The notes: generated by a model not told the origin, from the sequence alone. DNA of 26,008 nucleotides from JBBQER01 sp052148155 (GCA_052148155.1 JBKQIY010000185.1:1-26008); one strand, 5' to 3'; counted from the stretch's first letter, positions 1-7,290 are shown. Numbers and translations are program-made.

Positions 1-190
1 TATCGGCGTCATCGGATGCGAGCACGACCTTGCGCGCCGCGACCATGTCGCTCCACGAATCGGCCGTCACCGGAACGAGCAGCGCAACGGGCCGCCCGCG
101 ATCGGTCACCTCAATCGTCTCGCCTCCAACGACGCGCGCGAGGTAGCGGCTGGCATGCTGGCGCAACTCGCGGACGCCGATTCGATCCAT
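1..190 (-). CDS. Phd/YefM-type (VapB-like) antitoxin, 3' end cut off by window edge
   Basis: The minus-strand frame opens with ATG at 190-188 and stays open to base 1, giving 63 residues of an incomplete protein. It begins MDRIGVRELRQHASRYLARV and continues with GGETIEVTDRGRPVALLVPV. This is the Phd/YefM fold signature: a short N-terminal strand, a helix with R-x-x-x-x-x-Y, then a hairpin ending in the G-RPVA-L motif. The family binds DNA with its N-terminus and neutralises a partner toxin with its C-terminus. The toxin would lie downstream, beyond base 1, and is usually a PIN-domain VapC; this is inference from the family. A perfect inverted repeat abuts the start codon and fits autoregulation. 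The family call is firm; the partner cannot be seen. Confidence 0.85.
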   Translation of the reverse strand, partial: MDRIGVRELRQHASRYLARVVGGETIEVTDRGRPVALLVPVTADSWSDMVAARKVVLASDDAD

Positions 191-207
191 GTGCTACATC
201 GTAGCAC
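191..207. promoter_or_regulatory. Inverted repeat operator with leaderless-type -10 upstream of the antitoxin
   Basis: GTGCTAC-ATC-GTAGCAC is a perfect 7-bp inverted repeat with a 3-base spacer, directly next to the antitoxin ATG. On the minus strand the centre reads TACGAT (203-198), which fits the actinobacterial -10 pattern TANNNT. It is followed by exactly seven bases and then the ATG, as expected for a leaderless transcript starting at the A of the start codon. An operator covering the -10 element and the start is the expected design for an autoregulated toxin-antitoxin operon. No convincing -35 element is visible. Confidence 0.6.
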
Positions 208-246
208 TAGCGGCGCTGGGACAGTCGTTCGCGCTGGACCTGGGGG

Positions 247-471
247 CTATTCCGGTTGGAAGACTGCGACGGTGTTGCTGTCGGGGTCGTTGAACCAAGC
301 TGAGCGGCCGATGCCGGGCGACGTGACGACGTGGTCGATGGTCTTGAAGGCGCCCGTGTCGTATTCCTCGAACTGGGTACCTCGCGCGACGAGTTCGGCG
401 ACGTCTTTGTCGATGTCGGTGGTCCAGAATCGCCGGAGCGCGAGTCGAAAGACTTCGACCTGGGTTGGCAC
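247..471 (-). pseudogene. Glyoxalase/VOC superfamily fragment (C-terminal module)
   Basis: A 74-residue frame starts at GTG 471 and ends with TAG at 247. It contains TTDIDKDVAELVARGTQFEE, then a hydrophobic segment, WFNDPDSNTVAVFQ and a short tail. This matches the second beta-alpha-beta-beta-beta module of VOC (glyoxalase/bleomycin resistance) proteins, where D-IDxxVAELxARGxxFEEY is followed by xWFxDPDxN. Whole VOC proteins have about 120-130 residues and two modules, so the first module is missing. The ORF starts only a few bases after the stop of the P450 in the same direction, which leaves no room for the missing half. It is probably a relic joined to the P450 3' end, although a minimal functional dimer cannot be excluded. 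Confidence 0.5.
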
Positions 472-479
472 TCGTGCTA

Positions 480-1717
480 CTAGGTGGCGGGTCCGGGGAT
501 GACGGGGAGTTCGGAGAGCCCGCGCAGGACGAGGCCGTCGCCATGGTCCCAGTGGAGTTCGTCGAGCGGTACTGCGGTGCGGATCTCAGGGAATCGTCGC
601 AGGAGCGAGCCGAGCGCGAGTTGGGCTTCCATACGAGCGAGCGGCGCGCCGAGACAAAAGTGGATGCCATGGCCGAACGCGAGGTGTCTGCTGTCGGCGC
701 GATCGATATTCAATATGTCGGGTTGGACGTACTGGGTGGCGTCTCGGTTGGCTGATGCCAAGTTGATGAGGACCTGCGCGCCAGCGGGAATCGTCGTGCC
801 GCCGATCTCGATCGGTTCGAGCGCGTATCGGAACGTCGCATGGGGAACCGGTGCGTCGTAGCGGAGGAACTCCTCCACCGCCGCCGCGAGCTTGATCGGA
901 TCCGCGCGCAACGCGGCGAGCTGGTCAGGATGGCGGAACAACGCGACGACGCCGTTCTCGATCAGGCTGGCAGTTGTGTCGTGCCCTGCAACGATGAGTT
1001 GGAAAATGGTGGAGAGCAGCTCTTGTTGGCTCAGACGTTCGTCGCCGTCACGAGCGCTGATCAACGCGCTCACAAGATCGTCGCTCGGGTCAACGGTCTT
1101 GGTGGCAACGAGCGACGTCAACGTTTCCACCACGCGATCGGACGCCTGTTTCGCGACGGCGTACCCACTTGGCGTCGAGGTCGGTCCGACCATCGCGGTG
1201 AGATCACGTCCCAACCCAGCGCGCTCCGCGGGCGGAACACCCAACAGCTCGCAAATGACGGTGAACGGCAGCGGGAACGCGAACCTCGACACCAGATCGA
1301 CGGGCTGGTCCGGCCGGTCCGCAGCGACGCCGTCGAGCAGCTCGTCCACAATGGCCTGCACGTGCGGACGGAGCCCTCGATACGACGAACCGAGAACGCC
1401 GCCGCGACCAAGCGACGCAGCCGAGTGTGGTCGGGGGGATCGACCACCAACATGTGACGAGCAAACGCGGGCCCGGGCAGGCCCTCCGCGACAACTTCAC
1501 CACCCGAAGCCAGCGCAGCGCGCAGGTCTTTGGACAGGCGCGAATCGCTCAACGCAGCTCGCACCTCGGCATAACCCAGAACCAGCCACGCGTCATGCCC
1601 GTCGGCCAAGGTGACCGGCTGCACGGCTCCGCGTTCGCGAACCTCGGCAAACAAGCCGAACGGATCATCACGGTCAAACGAACCCCACGCCGCCAGCGCC
1701 TCCTCGACAGTGCTCAC
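480..1717 (-). pseudogene. Cytochrome P450 (CYP107-like), one gene split by a single-base frameshift
   Basis: Two overlapping minus frames make one P450. The upstream frame starts at GTG 1717 and carries the N-terminus through MLVVDPPDHTRLRRLVAAAF, the C-helix region. The downstream frame carries the I-helix AGHDTTASLI, the K-helix ExxR in EEFLRY, and the haem-ligand loop FGHGIHFCLGAPLAR with the axial cysteine; it ends at 480. The frames meet at about 1374-1376, where the sense strand reads ATC GAG GGC TCC. One extra G there would give IEGLRPHVQAIVDELLDG, exactly the family sequence, and a protein of about 410 residues. Soluble bacterial P450s hydroxylate small lipophilic substrates using ferredoxin-supplied electrons; no ferredoxin gene is beside it. 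The lesion lies in a G homopolymer, so sequencing or assembly error is as likely as true inactivation. Confidence 0.85.
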
Positions 1718-1830
1718 CTGACCACGACCCCGGGCTGGACCACCGTCGCGACAACCATGCCCACAACGCTAAGACGGCCACCACGATCGCGAACGCCTTG
1801 GTGCCGGCGTTATGGGCAGGGGACGACCCG

Positions 1831-1858
1831 TTGTTCTGGGACGTTGTTATGACATAGT
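1831..1858 (+). promoter_or_regulatory. Possible promoter of the GNAT gene
   Basis: TTGTTC at 1831-1836 and CATAGT at 1853-1858 are 16 bases apart, and the CATAGT ends 11 bases before the ATG at 1870. It lies in the 152-base gap between the divergent P450 and GNAT genes. Both hexamers match the consensus only moderately. Confidence 0.3.
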
Positions 1859-1869
1859 GGCAACGCGGT

Positions 1870-2322
1870 ATGTCTGAGACTGAGTCGGTGTGGATCCGGC
1901 CGCTGGTTCCCGATGATGTCGGCCGGGTCTCGGCCGTTCTCGCGTTGGCGCGCCTCTATCAAGGTGATGGCGTGTACTTGGTCGCGTGGGTCGGCGACGA
2001 GCCGGTCGGGCATGTGCATCTCGCGCTGACCGACCCGCCCGAGTTGCAGGACGTTTCGGTGCGACCGGAGTACCGGCGACGCGGAATTGCCTCCGCGCTG
2101 ACGGTCGCGGCTGAGCGGGAGGCACGCGATCGTGGCTCCGATCGGTTGCGGCTTGGTGTCAGCGCCGACAACGAAGCAGCGCAGGCGTTGTACCGCGGGC
2201 TCGGGTTCGGCGACTCAGGCTTCCCCCCGAAGCGTGTGCAGGGAACGATCCTCATCCGAACCGGGCCTATCGACGTCGATGACACCCTGCTGATCTGGGA
2301 CAAGCGGCTCACGCCGCCATAA
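1870..2322 (+). CDS. GNAT family N-acetyltransferase
   Basis: This 150-residue protein starts at ATG 1870. The GNAT acetyl-CoA-binding motif A is clear in the middle: LQDVSVRPEYRRRGIASALT, containing the R/Q-x-x-G-x-G/A pyrophosphate loop as RRRGIA. Motif B follows with LGVSADNEAAQALYRGLGF. The N-terminus IRPLVPDDVGRV and the strand GEPVGHVHLAL-like segment are typical of ribosomal-protein-type or general GNATs. The length is normal for a single-domain member. The substrate cannot be predicted. It is transcribed divergently from the P450 and stands alone. The frame is intact, unlike its neighbours on both sides. Confidence 0.9.
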   Translation: MSETESVWIRPLVPDDVGRVSAVLALARLYQGDGVYLVAWVGDEPVGHVHLALTDPPELQDVSVRPEYRRRGIASALTVAAEREARDRGSDRLRLGVSADNEAAQALYRGLGFGDSGFPPKRVQGTILIRTGPIDVDDTLLIWDKRLTPP

Positions 2323-2541
2323 CGACGTCGCCGCAGGCTGAGGCTCCATCCAACGTGATCGCGAAGGCCTCAGTCCCGGCGTTTCGGGAGTGCGTCCAGC
2401 AGTTCGGGCGCCATGACAATGAGCAACCCAAACCCGCGCGCGCCAAAAGAAGTCCTCGACACGCACACCTCAACAGGTAACGCGCGGGCACAACGCCGTG
2501 GGCACTGCCACCGAAGTGCCTGCTGACGATCGCGATGTTGC

Positions 2542-3162
2542 GTGCGCGGAGCGCCAGATGGTCGACGCGGCGCGGGAACGGGCGAAGCGACCTCGGGCTT
2601 GGCGGTGCGGCTGGTGGATGAGGGAATCCGCATGGACGAGCATCCCGGCGTCGTGTTCCGAGACGGACCCACCGGTAGGCGCGCGGGTCTAGCTGCAGGC
2701 CCCGACGTGTGGGAGATCGTCGTCGTCCTGCGCGACTTTTCGGAGAGAGGAGCGGCTGAGGCGGTCCGGCGAGCGGCAAAGTGGCTCAATATCACCGAAG
2801 CGCAGGTGCGCACCGCGGAGAGCTACTACACGTCGTTCCCGGACGAGATCGATGACCGCGTCGAGATGAACGAAGCCGCGGCCGGCGCGACACAGCGCGC
2901 CGGTGAGGTTCGTCAACGCCTGTACGGTGAAGCTGCTCCTGGACGAGATGTTCTCGGTCGCAATCGCCGAAGGGCTGCGGCGACGCAGCCTCGATGCGAT
3001 TGCCGCACAGGAAGAGCCCGAGCCGCGCGGCCTACACGACGAGCAGCTCTTCGTGTTCGCGCAGCTCGACGAGCGCTGCATCGTCACGGAGAACATCGCC
3101 GACTTCGTTGCCGTGGAGTTGCAGTGGCGAGCGGAGCAGCGACGCGCTGCACTGCGGGATGA
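2542..3162 (+). CDS. DUF433-domain antitoxin with damaged ends (overlaps toxin gene)
   Basis: Residues from about position 2596 to 2900 read LAVRLVDEGIRMDEHPGVVF, then RDGPTGRRAGLAAGPDVWEI, a helical stretch, and AQVRTAESYYTSFPDEIDDR. This is the DUF433 winged-helix-like antitoxin domain found with DUF5615 toxins. Two things are wrong with the frame. First, the preceding ribbon-helix-helix-like segment (QMVDAARERAKR, from GTG 2498) is in another frame and joins at about 2585-2592 only if one base is added. Second, the usual stop just before the toxin start is absent, so the frame runs on for 236 bases inside the toxin gene, giving an Arg/Ala-rich tail that is unlikely to be native. The domain itself probably extends from the ATG at 2632 to about 2930. 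The family is clear; whether it is functional is not. Confidence 0.55.
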   Translation: MRGAPDGRRGAGTGEATSGLAVRLVDEGIRMDEHPGVVFRDGPTGRRAGLAAGPDVWEIVVVLRDFSERGAAEAVRRAAKWLNITEAQVRTAESYYTSFPDEIDDRVEMNEAAAGATQRAGEVRQRLYGEAAPGRDVLGRNRRRAAATQPRCDCRTGRARAARPTRRAALRVRAARRALHRHGEHRRLRCRGVAVASGAATRCTAG

Positions 3163-3295
3163 TCTAGTTGCACCGACAGCGTTTCCTCGTCACCGCCGCG
3201 GCGTCGTCGGCCGGCTCGTCGCCGCGCTCGCAGGGCAGGTTGAGACGAATCAGCCCGAGCAGGGAACGGTTGTCTGGCTCCGTAGCGGGACTTAA
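2927..3295 (+). CDS. DUF5615 PIN-like toxin
   Basis: From GTG 2927 the protein begins VKLLLDEMFSVAIAEGLRRR and has about 122 residues. An upstream GTG at 2903 is possible, but the family starts at K/R-LLLDE. Conserved features are the first acidic site LLLDE, the strand IVTENIADF with its T-E-N and D, and the C-terminal block APTAFPRHRRGVVGRLVAAL. This family is a compact PIN-like (Mut7-C-related) domain proposed to be an RNase, paired with DUF433 antitoxins. The segment RAALRDDLVAP is odd: one of the other frames there reads ALHCGMI, closer to the family's H-x-G-x-I/L, so a pair of compensating indels may have changed these residues. It overlaps the run-on antitoxin frame. Confident in the family, less in activity. 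Confidence 0.75.
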   Translation: MKLLLDEMFSVAIAEGLRRRSLDAIAAQEEPEPRGLHDEQLFVFAQLDERCIVTENIADFVAVELQWRAEQRRAALRDDLVAPTAFPRHRRGVVGRLVAALAGQVETNQPEQGTVVWLRSGT

Positions 3296-3369
3296 CCGAT
3301 AAGGCCAATGTCGGCTGCGCCGAATCGACTCGTTCCAGCTGATCCCGTAACACACGTCCGGGGAGATGC

Positions 3370-3679
3370 TCAGCCGAACAGGAGTGCCTCGAGCTTGGCG
3401 GCGGCCTCTTCTTCCATCCCGGGGACGACGTGGCTGTAGAGGTCGAGGGTGATTCCGAACTTCACGTGGCCGAGGCGTTCCGACGTGACCTTCGCCGGGA
3501 TTCCCGCGGCGAGTCCTAGCGTCGCCGCGGGTATGGCGAAGATGGTGGAGGCGGATCCGGGGGAGCGCGGCGGCGATCACGTGCGCTTCGAACGCGCGGG
3601 TCACCGCGTCGAGCCGATCGTCGGTCGCGTCCATCCCGGCATCACCGCCGGAATGACTCCCGGATCGCTCCCCTTGCAA
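3370..3679 (-). pseudogene. Tyrosine recombinase/phage integrase, frameshifted C-terminal remnant
   Basis: On the minus strand the 3' part (about 3526 down to stop TGA 3372-3370) reads ATLGLAAGIPAKVTSERLGH, VKFGITLDLYSHVVPGMEEE and AAAKLEALLFG. This is the end of the catalytic domain, with the LGH histidine and the nucleophile tyrosine in LDLYSHV. The adjoining part is in another frame: AFEAHVIAAALPRIRLHHLRHT, with the box II H-x-L-R-H-T. Removing one G from CGCGGCGACG at about 3523-3530 would fuse them as LRHTRATLGL. Upstream of about 3607 similarity is lost, so the core-binding domain and the first catalytic arginine are missing. This is a relic of an integrated element next to toxin-antitoxin genes. 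Confidence 0.75.
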
Positions 3680-4040
3680 GACCTACACGCCGAATGCTGC
3701 GCTGAATGCTGGGTGAGAGACCGCGGGGTTCTGGTGCGCGTTGATCTGGGAGCTCGGCACAGAACGGCAGCTGTGTGCCAGGTGCTTGCACTTGTTGCGC
3801 AATCGCCCCGACTTGCATGCCGTGTCTACTCCGGCACGGCATGCAAGTCGGTTCAAGCCGAGCGCAATGGCGTAGAAATCCAACACCGCAGCGCGGCTGC
3901 TGGCCACCGAGGGCGCCGCGTCGGCGCGGCGCTTAGCCCGCGAGCTGGGCACCTCGACGATGGTCGTCGAACATAGAAATGCCAATCGGTCGCGGTCGAA
4001 GACGTGCGACGCTGTGACAATGACCAGGACGCTCGGACTG
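3680..4040. other. Gene-free stretch around the inverted repeat
   Basis: No frame here shows a recognisable family. Minus-strand frames in this stretch are open for up to 100 codons but have no domain-like composition. The only structure seen is the 17-bp inverted repeat at 3808-3851, followed by GGTTCAAGCC, which resembles a tRNA T-loop but does not fold into a T-arm with its flanks. Confidence 0.5.
3808..3851. repeat. 17-bp perfect inverted repeat (long hairpin)
   Basis: The left arm at 3808-3824 (CCGACTTGCATGCCGTG) is the exact reverse complement of the right arm at 3835-3851. The loop is 10 bases, 3825-3834. There is no T-tract on either side, so it does not look like a standard intrinsic terminator. 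It lies between the integrase remnant and the end of the methyltransferase gene. Possible roles are an element end or attachment-site remnant, a miniature mobile element, or a factor-independent terminator for the convergent units. Confidence 0.75.
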
Positions 4041-4838
4041 TCAGCGTCGCGCCCGGACGAGCAGTCGGCCCGGTCGCGTTCCCGGCGCGACGTCGGCGAT
4101 GTCGTCGATGTGCACCAACGCCCAACCGGGTTCGGCGAGCCAACGTAACGCGACCTCGCGGTCGGGGACAGTCAGCACGGTCTCTCCCGACTCGGCGAGT
4201 CGTTGTTCATGGTTGGTGCGGTCGCGCCGAGCGGTCTCGTCAGCGTCGGGGGCCCGGGTCGAAATACTCACAGCGAGTTCGCTGCCGATCGCGCTTTGCT
4301 CGGCGGCCGCTCGGAGCAGTTCACGGAACCAAGTCTCCGGGAGGTAACGCAGCACCCCCTCACAGATGAGCAGCGATCGCTCGAGAGGATCGTGTCCGCT
4401 GCTGGCGAGCAGGCTCGGGAGTCCTGGCTCGGTGAAATCGGCCGCGACGAAGACGATGCCGACAGTCGACGCGCCAATTGCCGCCAAGCGTGCCCGCTTG
4501 TCCGCCTGGGTCGCGGGATGATCAACCTCGAAGAACGTCACGCCGGGCGTACGGAACCGCAATCCGCGAGCGTCGTAGCCGGCGCCGAGCACGACGATCT
4601 GACGCACACCATCACTGATCGCACGCAAAACCGCGTCGTCAAAAAAACGAGTCCGGACTGCGATGGCGTCGAAGAACTCGCCCCGTGGCCGATTGTCGAC
4701 ATCGACGACGCCTGCACCGAGGTCGGTGGCAAGGCGCGCCTCGGCCGCGGGGTCACCGCTCGGTGTTGACGGTCGCTCGAGCGCCGACCGTGCGATCGCG
4801 ACGCCGAGCGCAGTAAGCGAAGGCTTGTCCGACCGCAT
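4041..4838 (-). CDS. SAM-dependent methyltransferase, TIGR00027/LCM family
   Basis: The 265-residue protein starts at ATG 4838 with MRSDKPSLTALGVAIARSAL. It has the family marks: VDNRPRGEFFDAIAVRTRFF, the SAM-binding loop IVVLGAGYDARGLRF, the acidic strand FFEVDHPATQADKRARL, and CEGVLRYLPE. These belong to the leucine carboxyl methyltransferase (PF04072) / TIGR00027 group, greatly expanded in mycobacteria and other actinobacteria. Members are predicted O-methyltransferases, mostly with unknown substrates; some act on polyketides. The length is close to the usual 260-300. The gene is intact and stands alone, pointing toward the integrase remnant. Family assignment is strong, substrate unknown. 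Confidence 0.92.
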   Translation of the reverse strand: MRSDKPSLTALGVAIARSALERPSTPSGDPAAEARLATDLGAGVVDVDNRPRGEFFDAIAVRTRFFDDAVLRAISDGVRQIVVLGAGYDARGLRFRTPGVTFFEVDHPATQADKRARLAAIGASTVGIVFVAADFTEPGLPSLLASSGHDPLERSLLICEGVLRYLPETWFRELLRAAAEQSAIGSELAVSISTRAPDADETARRDRTNHEQRLAESGETVLTVPDREVALRWLAEPGWALVHIDDIADVAPGTRPGRLLVRARR

Positions 4839-5487
4839 GCAGTCATCCCATCACACCGGAACCAACCAGTCCAAGAATTCACTTCAGAGTCCGCAACGCG
4901 AACGCTCTGGTTCCGGCGATTGGGGCCAAGCGAGCGATTTCGACGGCGCGTGGTTAAGGATAGATACCAGCGCGTCCGGCCTTCGCGTTGAGCGCGGCGG
5001 CTCGGTTTCGCCTGTAGCTGCCGCATTGCAGTCGCTGTCGGTCGCCGACCGTGTGGGGTTCCACCCGGTTGTGACGAGCACGAGTCGCTGATGGCCGCCG
5101 AGCTCCTCGTTGACGACGAGCTCGTGTACTCACACGACGCCCCAACCGAGGTGCCGACTTCAACCTCAACAGTGTTTCGGGTACGAGAACGAGCAACTGC
5201 TTCATGGTCGCCCAACGGCCGGGCCGGCCGACGAGTCCAGTTCGCGCGGTCGTTGGGCGGGCTGACGAGCGCTGAGCGTCCGCGCCATTGGTGCATCGGC
5301 TCCGGTTAAACGACCCGAACCTACGCGCACGATGAACCGCGAAGTGCCCGATCGTCAGCGCGACCGAATGTTCGGCACCACGTGCGGCGAACTGCGACGA
5401 GTGCCTCGAGACGTCACGGTGACACATTCAAACGGCGAAGAACGGTGAACTCCTGTGTACGCCGCTCGAATGTAGGAGCAACGTCGG
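4839..5487. other. Gene-free stretch between methyltransferase and phosphoesterase
   Basis: Several frames are open here, including a minus frame of 157 codons at 4954-5427, but all are Arg/Ser-rich with no recognisable motif and look like GC-driven shadows. Visible structures are a near-perfect hairpin at 5100-5123 (11-base arms, one mismatch, 2-base loop) and an interrupted hairpin at 5424-5473 (ACATTC/GAATGT and CGGCG/CGCCG), 15 bases past the phosphoesterase stop, which may help end that transcript. Confidence 0.45.
5424..5473 (-). terminator. Possible interrupted stem-loop downstream of the phosphoesterase
   Basis: ACATTC (5424-5429) pairs with GAATGT (5468-5473), and CGGCG (5433-5437) pairs with CGCCG (5460-5464), with small internal loops and a 22-base apical loop. 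It begins 15 bases after the phosphoesterase stop. There is no T-tract. The pairing is seen; the terminator role is inference. Confidence 0.3.
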
Positions 5488-7230
5488 TCACGCCGCCAAT
5501 GGAGCTGTCGCGGTTGACATGACACCGACTCCGAGCTCGTTGATAGCCGCGACCTTGAACGTATATTTCGCGCCTGGGCGCAGATCGTTGACGTTGCCGC
5601 TGAGGACACTCGCGCGGTATACCCGCGGCTTTTGTGCGACGCTCCCCAGGTAAGGGACGACCTCATAGAGAGTCACGGGCGCTCCACCGTTGCTGATGGG
5701 CGCCCGCCAGGTGACGGTCACCTGGCCGACGAGGCCGCTCCTGTGCGCATTGACGTACATCGGTTGGAACGGTGGCCGGTTCGTCAGGGTCGTGACGGGA
5801 TGGTCGGGCAGCAGCATCGGTGGCCTCGCTGCCTGGGTGAAGTCGAAGTCGTTCATCAGATCACCGAGGACCGACGCGTCTTCTGGGACGGCGATCCGCG
5901 GGTCGGGCCGTCCATCGGTCTTCGGGTCGAGGCGCTGGCCGTTGAGGAAGTCGTCTTCGATGAACTTGTCGTACGCATCGAAGCTCAGGTTCTGGTGGTC
6001 GATGTAGCCGCGTTTCGCATATGGACTGATCACGAGGCCCGGGACGCGAAGTCCGTACCCGTCGCGATCGACACGCGGTGGGACGACGTTGTCGTAGAAG
6101 CCGCCCCAGTCGTCCCAAGCCAAGAAAATAGCGGTCGAACTCCAATCGGGGCCGTCCATGACCGCGTTGATGAGTGTCGTCACGTACGACTGTCCGACGC
6201 TGGTCGTCGATGGCGGGTGCTCGCTGTCGTGTCCTGATGGTACGACCCACGACACAGCGGGCAACGTGCCAGCTTTCGCTGCGGCACGGAACTTGGATAC
6301 CGATTGAATGTTGCCGACCTGATGATCCTGTCGGACCGTGTCGAAGTAAGGCAGCGGGTTCCACATCTCTGGCGTTTCGGTTGTCTTGAGAATCGGCGGG
6401 CAGCTCATTTCGCCGTTCGCGCAGTCTGGGGGGGGACCGCCGTATGGGTCGCTGATGTAGTAGCCCCACGAAACGTGGTACTTGTGGAGCAGGTAGGTGA
6501 GGTCGGTCCAGGCATAGATAGGTGCTGGAGCACCCGGACGGGTAGCCGGATCGGCGAGCGTGTTCGTGCAGCTGTTCGGGTTGTGGGTCTTGCATACCGC
6601 GGCCCACTCCGAAACCATGAAGAGATGGGCGGGCAGACTCCACGAGATCACCGGCTCAAACATATGATCTTGCAAGACGAAGTTTTTTGCGTACGCCCAG
6701 TAGTTCGGAATATCGCTCGCGGTGTGGTAGCCCATCACGTCAGTCGAGTTGTTCGGCCCGTCCTGACAGTTGGCATTCTGGATACCGGTCTCGGTACAAA
6801 CCTGATGTATTTTCGCAACGGATGCCACGAAGCCGTCGAGTTTTCCACCATCCAGATCAGCCAACGCCGACCCGGATGCGTGAGGCCCGGCTTGAGTGAC
6901 GTCATAGTGATCGACGAACGGTTGGACGCAGGTGTTGTTCGTCGGATCTGGGTTACAGACGGTCGGGACCCCGTTGACCATCGGGATCCCATCGGCGCCG
7001 GGGAACGTCCCGAAGTAGTTATCGAACGACCGGTTCTCCTGCATGATCACGACGACGTGTTTGATCTTGTGGATTCCGGTCGCTGCAGCTCCTGCATCCT
7101 CGACGATATGCAGAGTTCGGCTCGCAGACACCGCGAACAGCACTGACACCATCGACACCATCGACACGATCGCGACGACCGCAGTCGGCCGCACGTGTCG
7201 GCCGCTCGCTGCCCTGTACGAAGCCCCCAT
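5488..7230 (-). CDS. Secreted phosphoesterase (phospholipase C/acid phosphatase family) with C-terminal FN3 domain
   Basis: I chose ATG 7230 (580 residues) over ATG 7290 because AGGAG lies just upstream at 4-base spacing and the protein then starts with a classic signal peptide: basic MGASYRAASGRHVR, then a hydrophobic core VVAIVSMVSMVSVLFAVSA. The phosphoesterase domain (PF04185) starts with KIKHVVVIMQENRSFDNYFG, carrying the ENRSFD metal-site motif. It continues with SWVVPSGHDSEHPPS and FLAWDDWGGFYDNVVPPRVD, the DDWGGFYD block of this family, then RVPGLVISPYAKRGYIDH. The last about 95 residues form a fibronectin type III domain: QVTVTWRAPISNGGAPVTLY and YTFKVAAINELGVG. The enzyme class hydrolyses phosphate mono- or diesters, including phospholipids, outside the membrane. 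The FN3 module could serve substrate or surface binding. Confidence 0.92.
   Translation of the reverse strand: MGASYRAASGRHVRPTAVVAIVSMVSMVSVLFAVSASRTLHIVEDAGAAATGIHKIKHVVVIMQENRSFDNYFGTFPGADGIPMVNGVPTVCNPDPTNNTCVQPFVDHYDVTQAGPHASGSALADLDGGKLDGFVASVAKIHQVCTETGIQNANCQDGPNNSTDVMGYHTASDIPNYWAYAKNFVLQDHMFEPVISWSLPAHLFMVSEWAAVCKTHNPNSCTNTLADPATRPGAPAPIYAWTDLTYLLHKYHVSWGYYISDPYGGPPPDCANGEMSCPPILKTTETPEMWNPLPYFDTVRQDHQVGNIQSVSKFRAAAKAGTLPAVSWVVPSGHDSEHPPSTTSVGQSYVTTLINAVMDGPDWSSTAIFLAWDDWGGFYDNVVPPRVDRDGYGLRVPGLVISPYAKRGYIDHQNLSFDAYDKFIEDDFLNGQRLDPKTDGRPDPRIAVPEDASVLGDLMNDFDFTQAARPPMLLPDHPVTTLTNRPPFQPMYVNAHRSGLVGQVTVTWRAPISNGGAPVTLYEVVPYLGSVAQKPRVYRASVLSGNVNDLRPGAKYTFKVAAINELGVGVMSTATAPLAA
7145..7171. 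repeat. Three 9-bp tandem repeats inside the signal peptide
   Basis: GACACCATC occurs at 7145-7153 and 7154-7162, followed by the one-mismatch copy GACACGATC at 7163-7171. On the coding strand they encode the repeated hydrophobic triplets of IVSMVSMVSV in the phosphoesterase signal peptide. Because the unit is a multiple of three, copy-number change would lengthen or shorten the hydrophobic core without breaking the frame. Confidence 0.7.
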
Positions 7231-7290
7231 CCCTCTCCTACACGCCGAGTTGTCTGCGTCGTCCGAACGGTCGTTGCCTGGTCGCGTCAT

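Noticed and set aside
3852..3865. GGTTCAAGCC, like a tRNA T-loop, near the integrase remnant
   Set aside because: The flanking bases do not form a 5-bp T-stem, and no D-arm, anticodon arm or acceptor stem can be found.
3683..3985. 100-codon minus frame with several Cys and His
   Set aside because: No domain pattern, and the inverted repeat lies inside it; composition looks noncoding.
4954..5427. 157-codon minus frame, Arg-rich
   Set aside because: Composition is that of GC-rich noncoding DNA, with no motif and no supporting ribosome binding site.
6304..7146. 280-codon plus frame opposite the phosphoesterase gene
   Set aside because: It is the complement of a confidently identified gene and has no family pattern.
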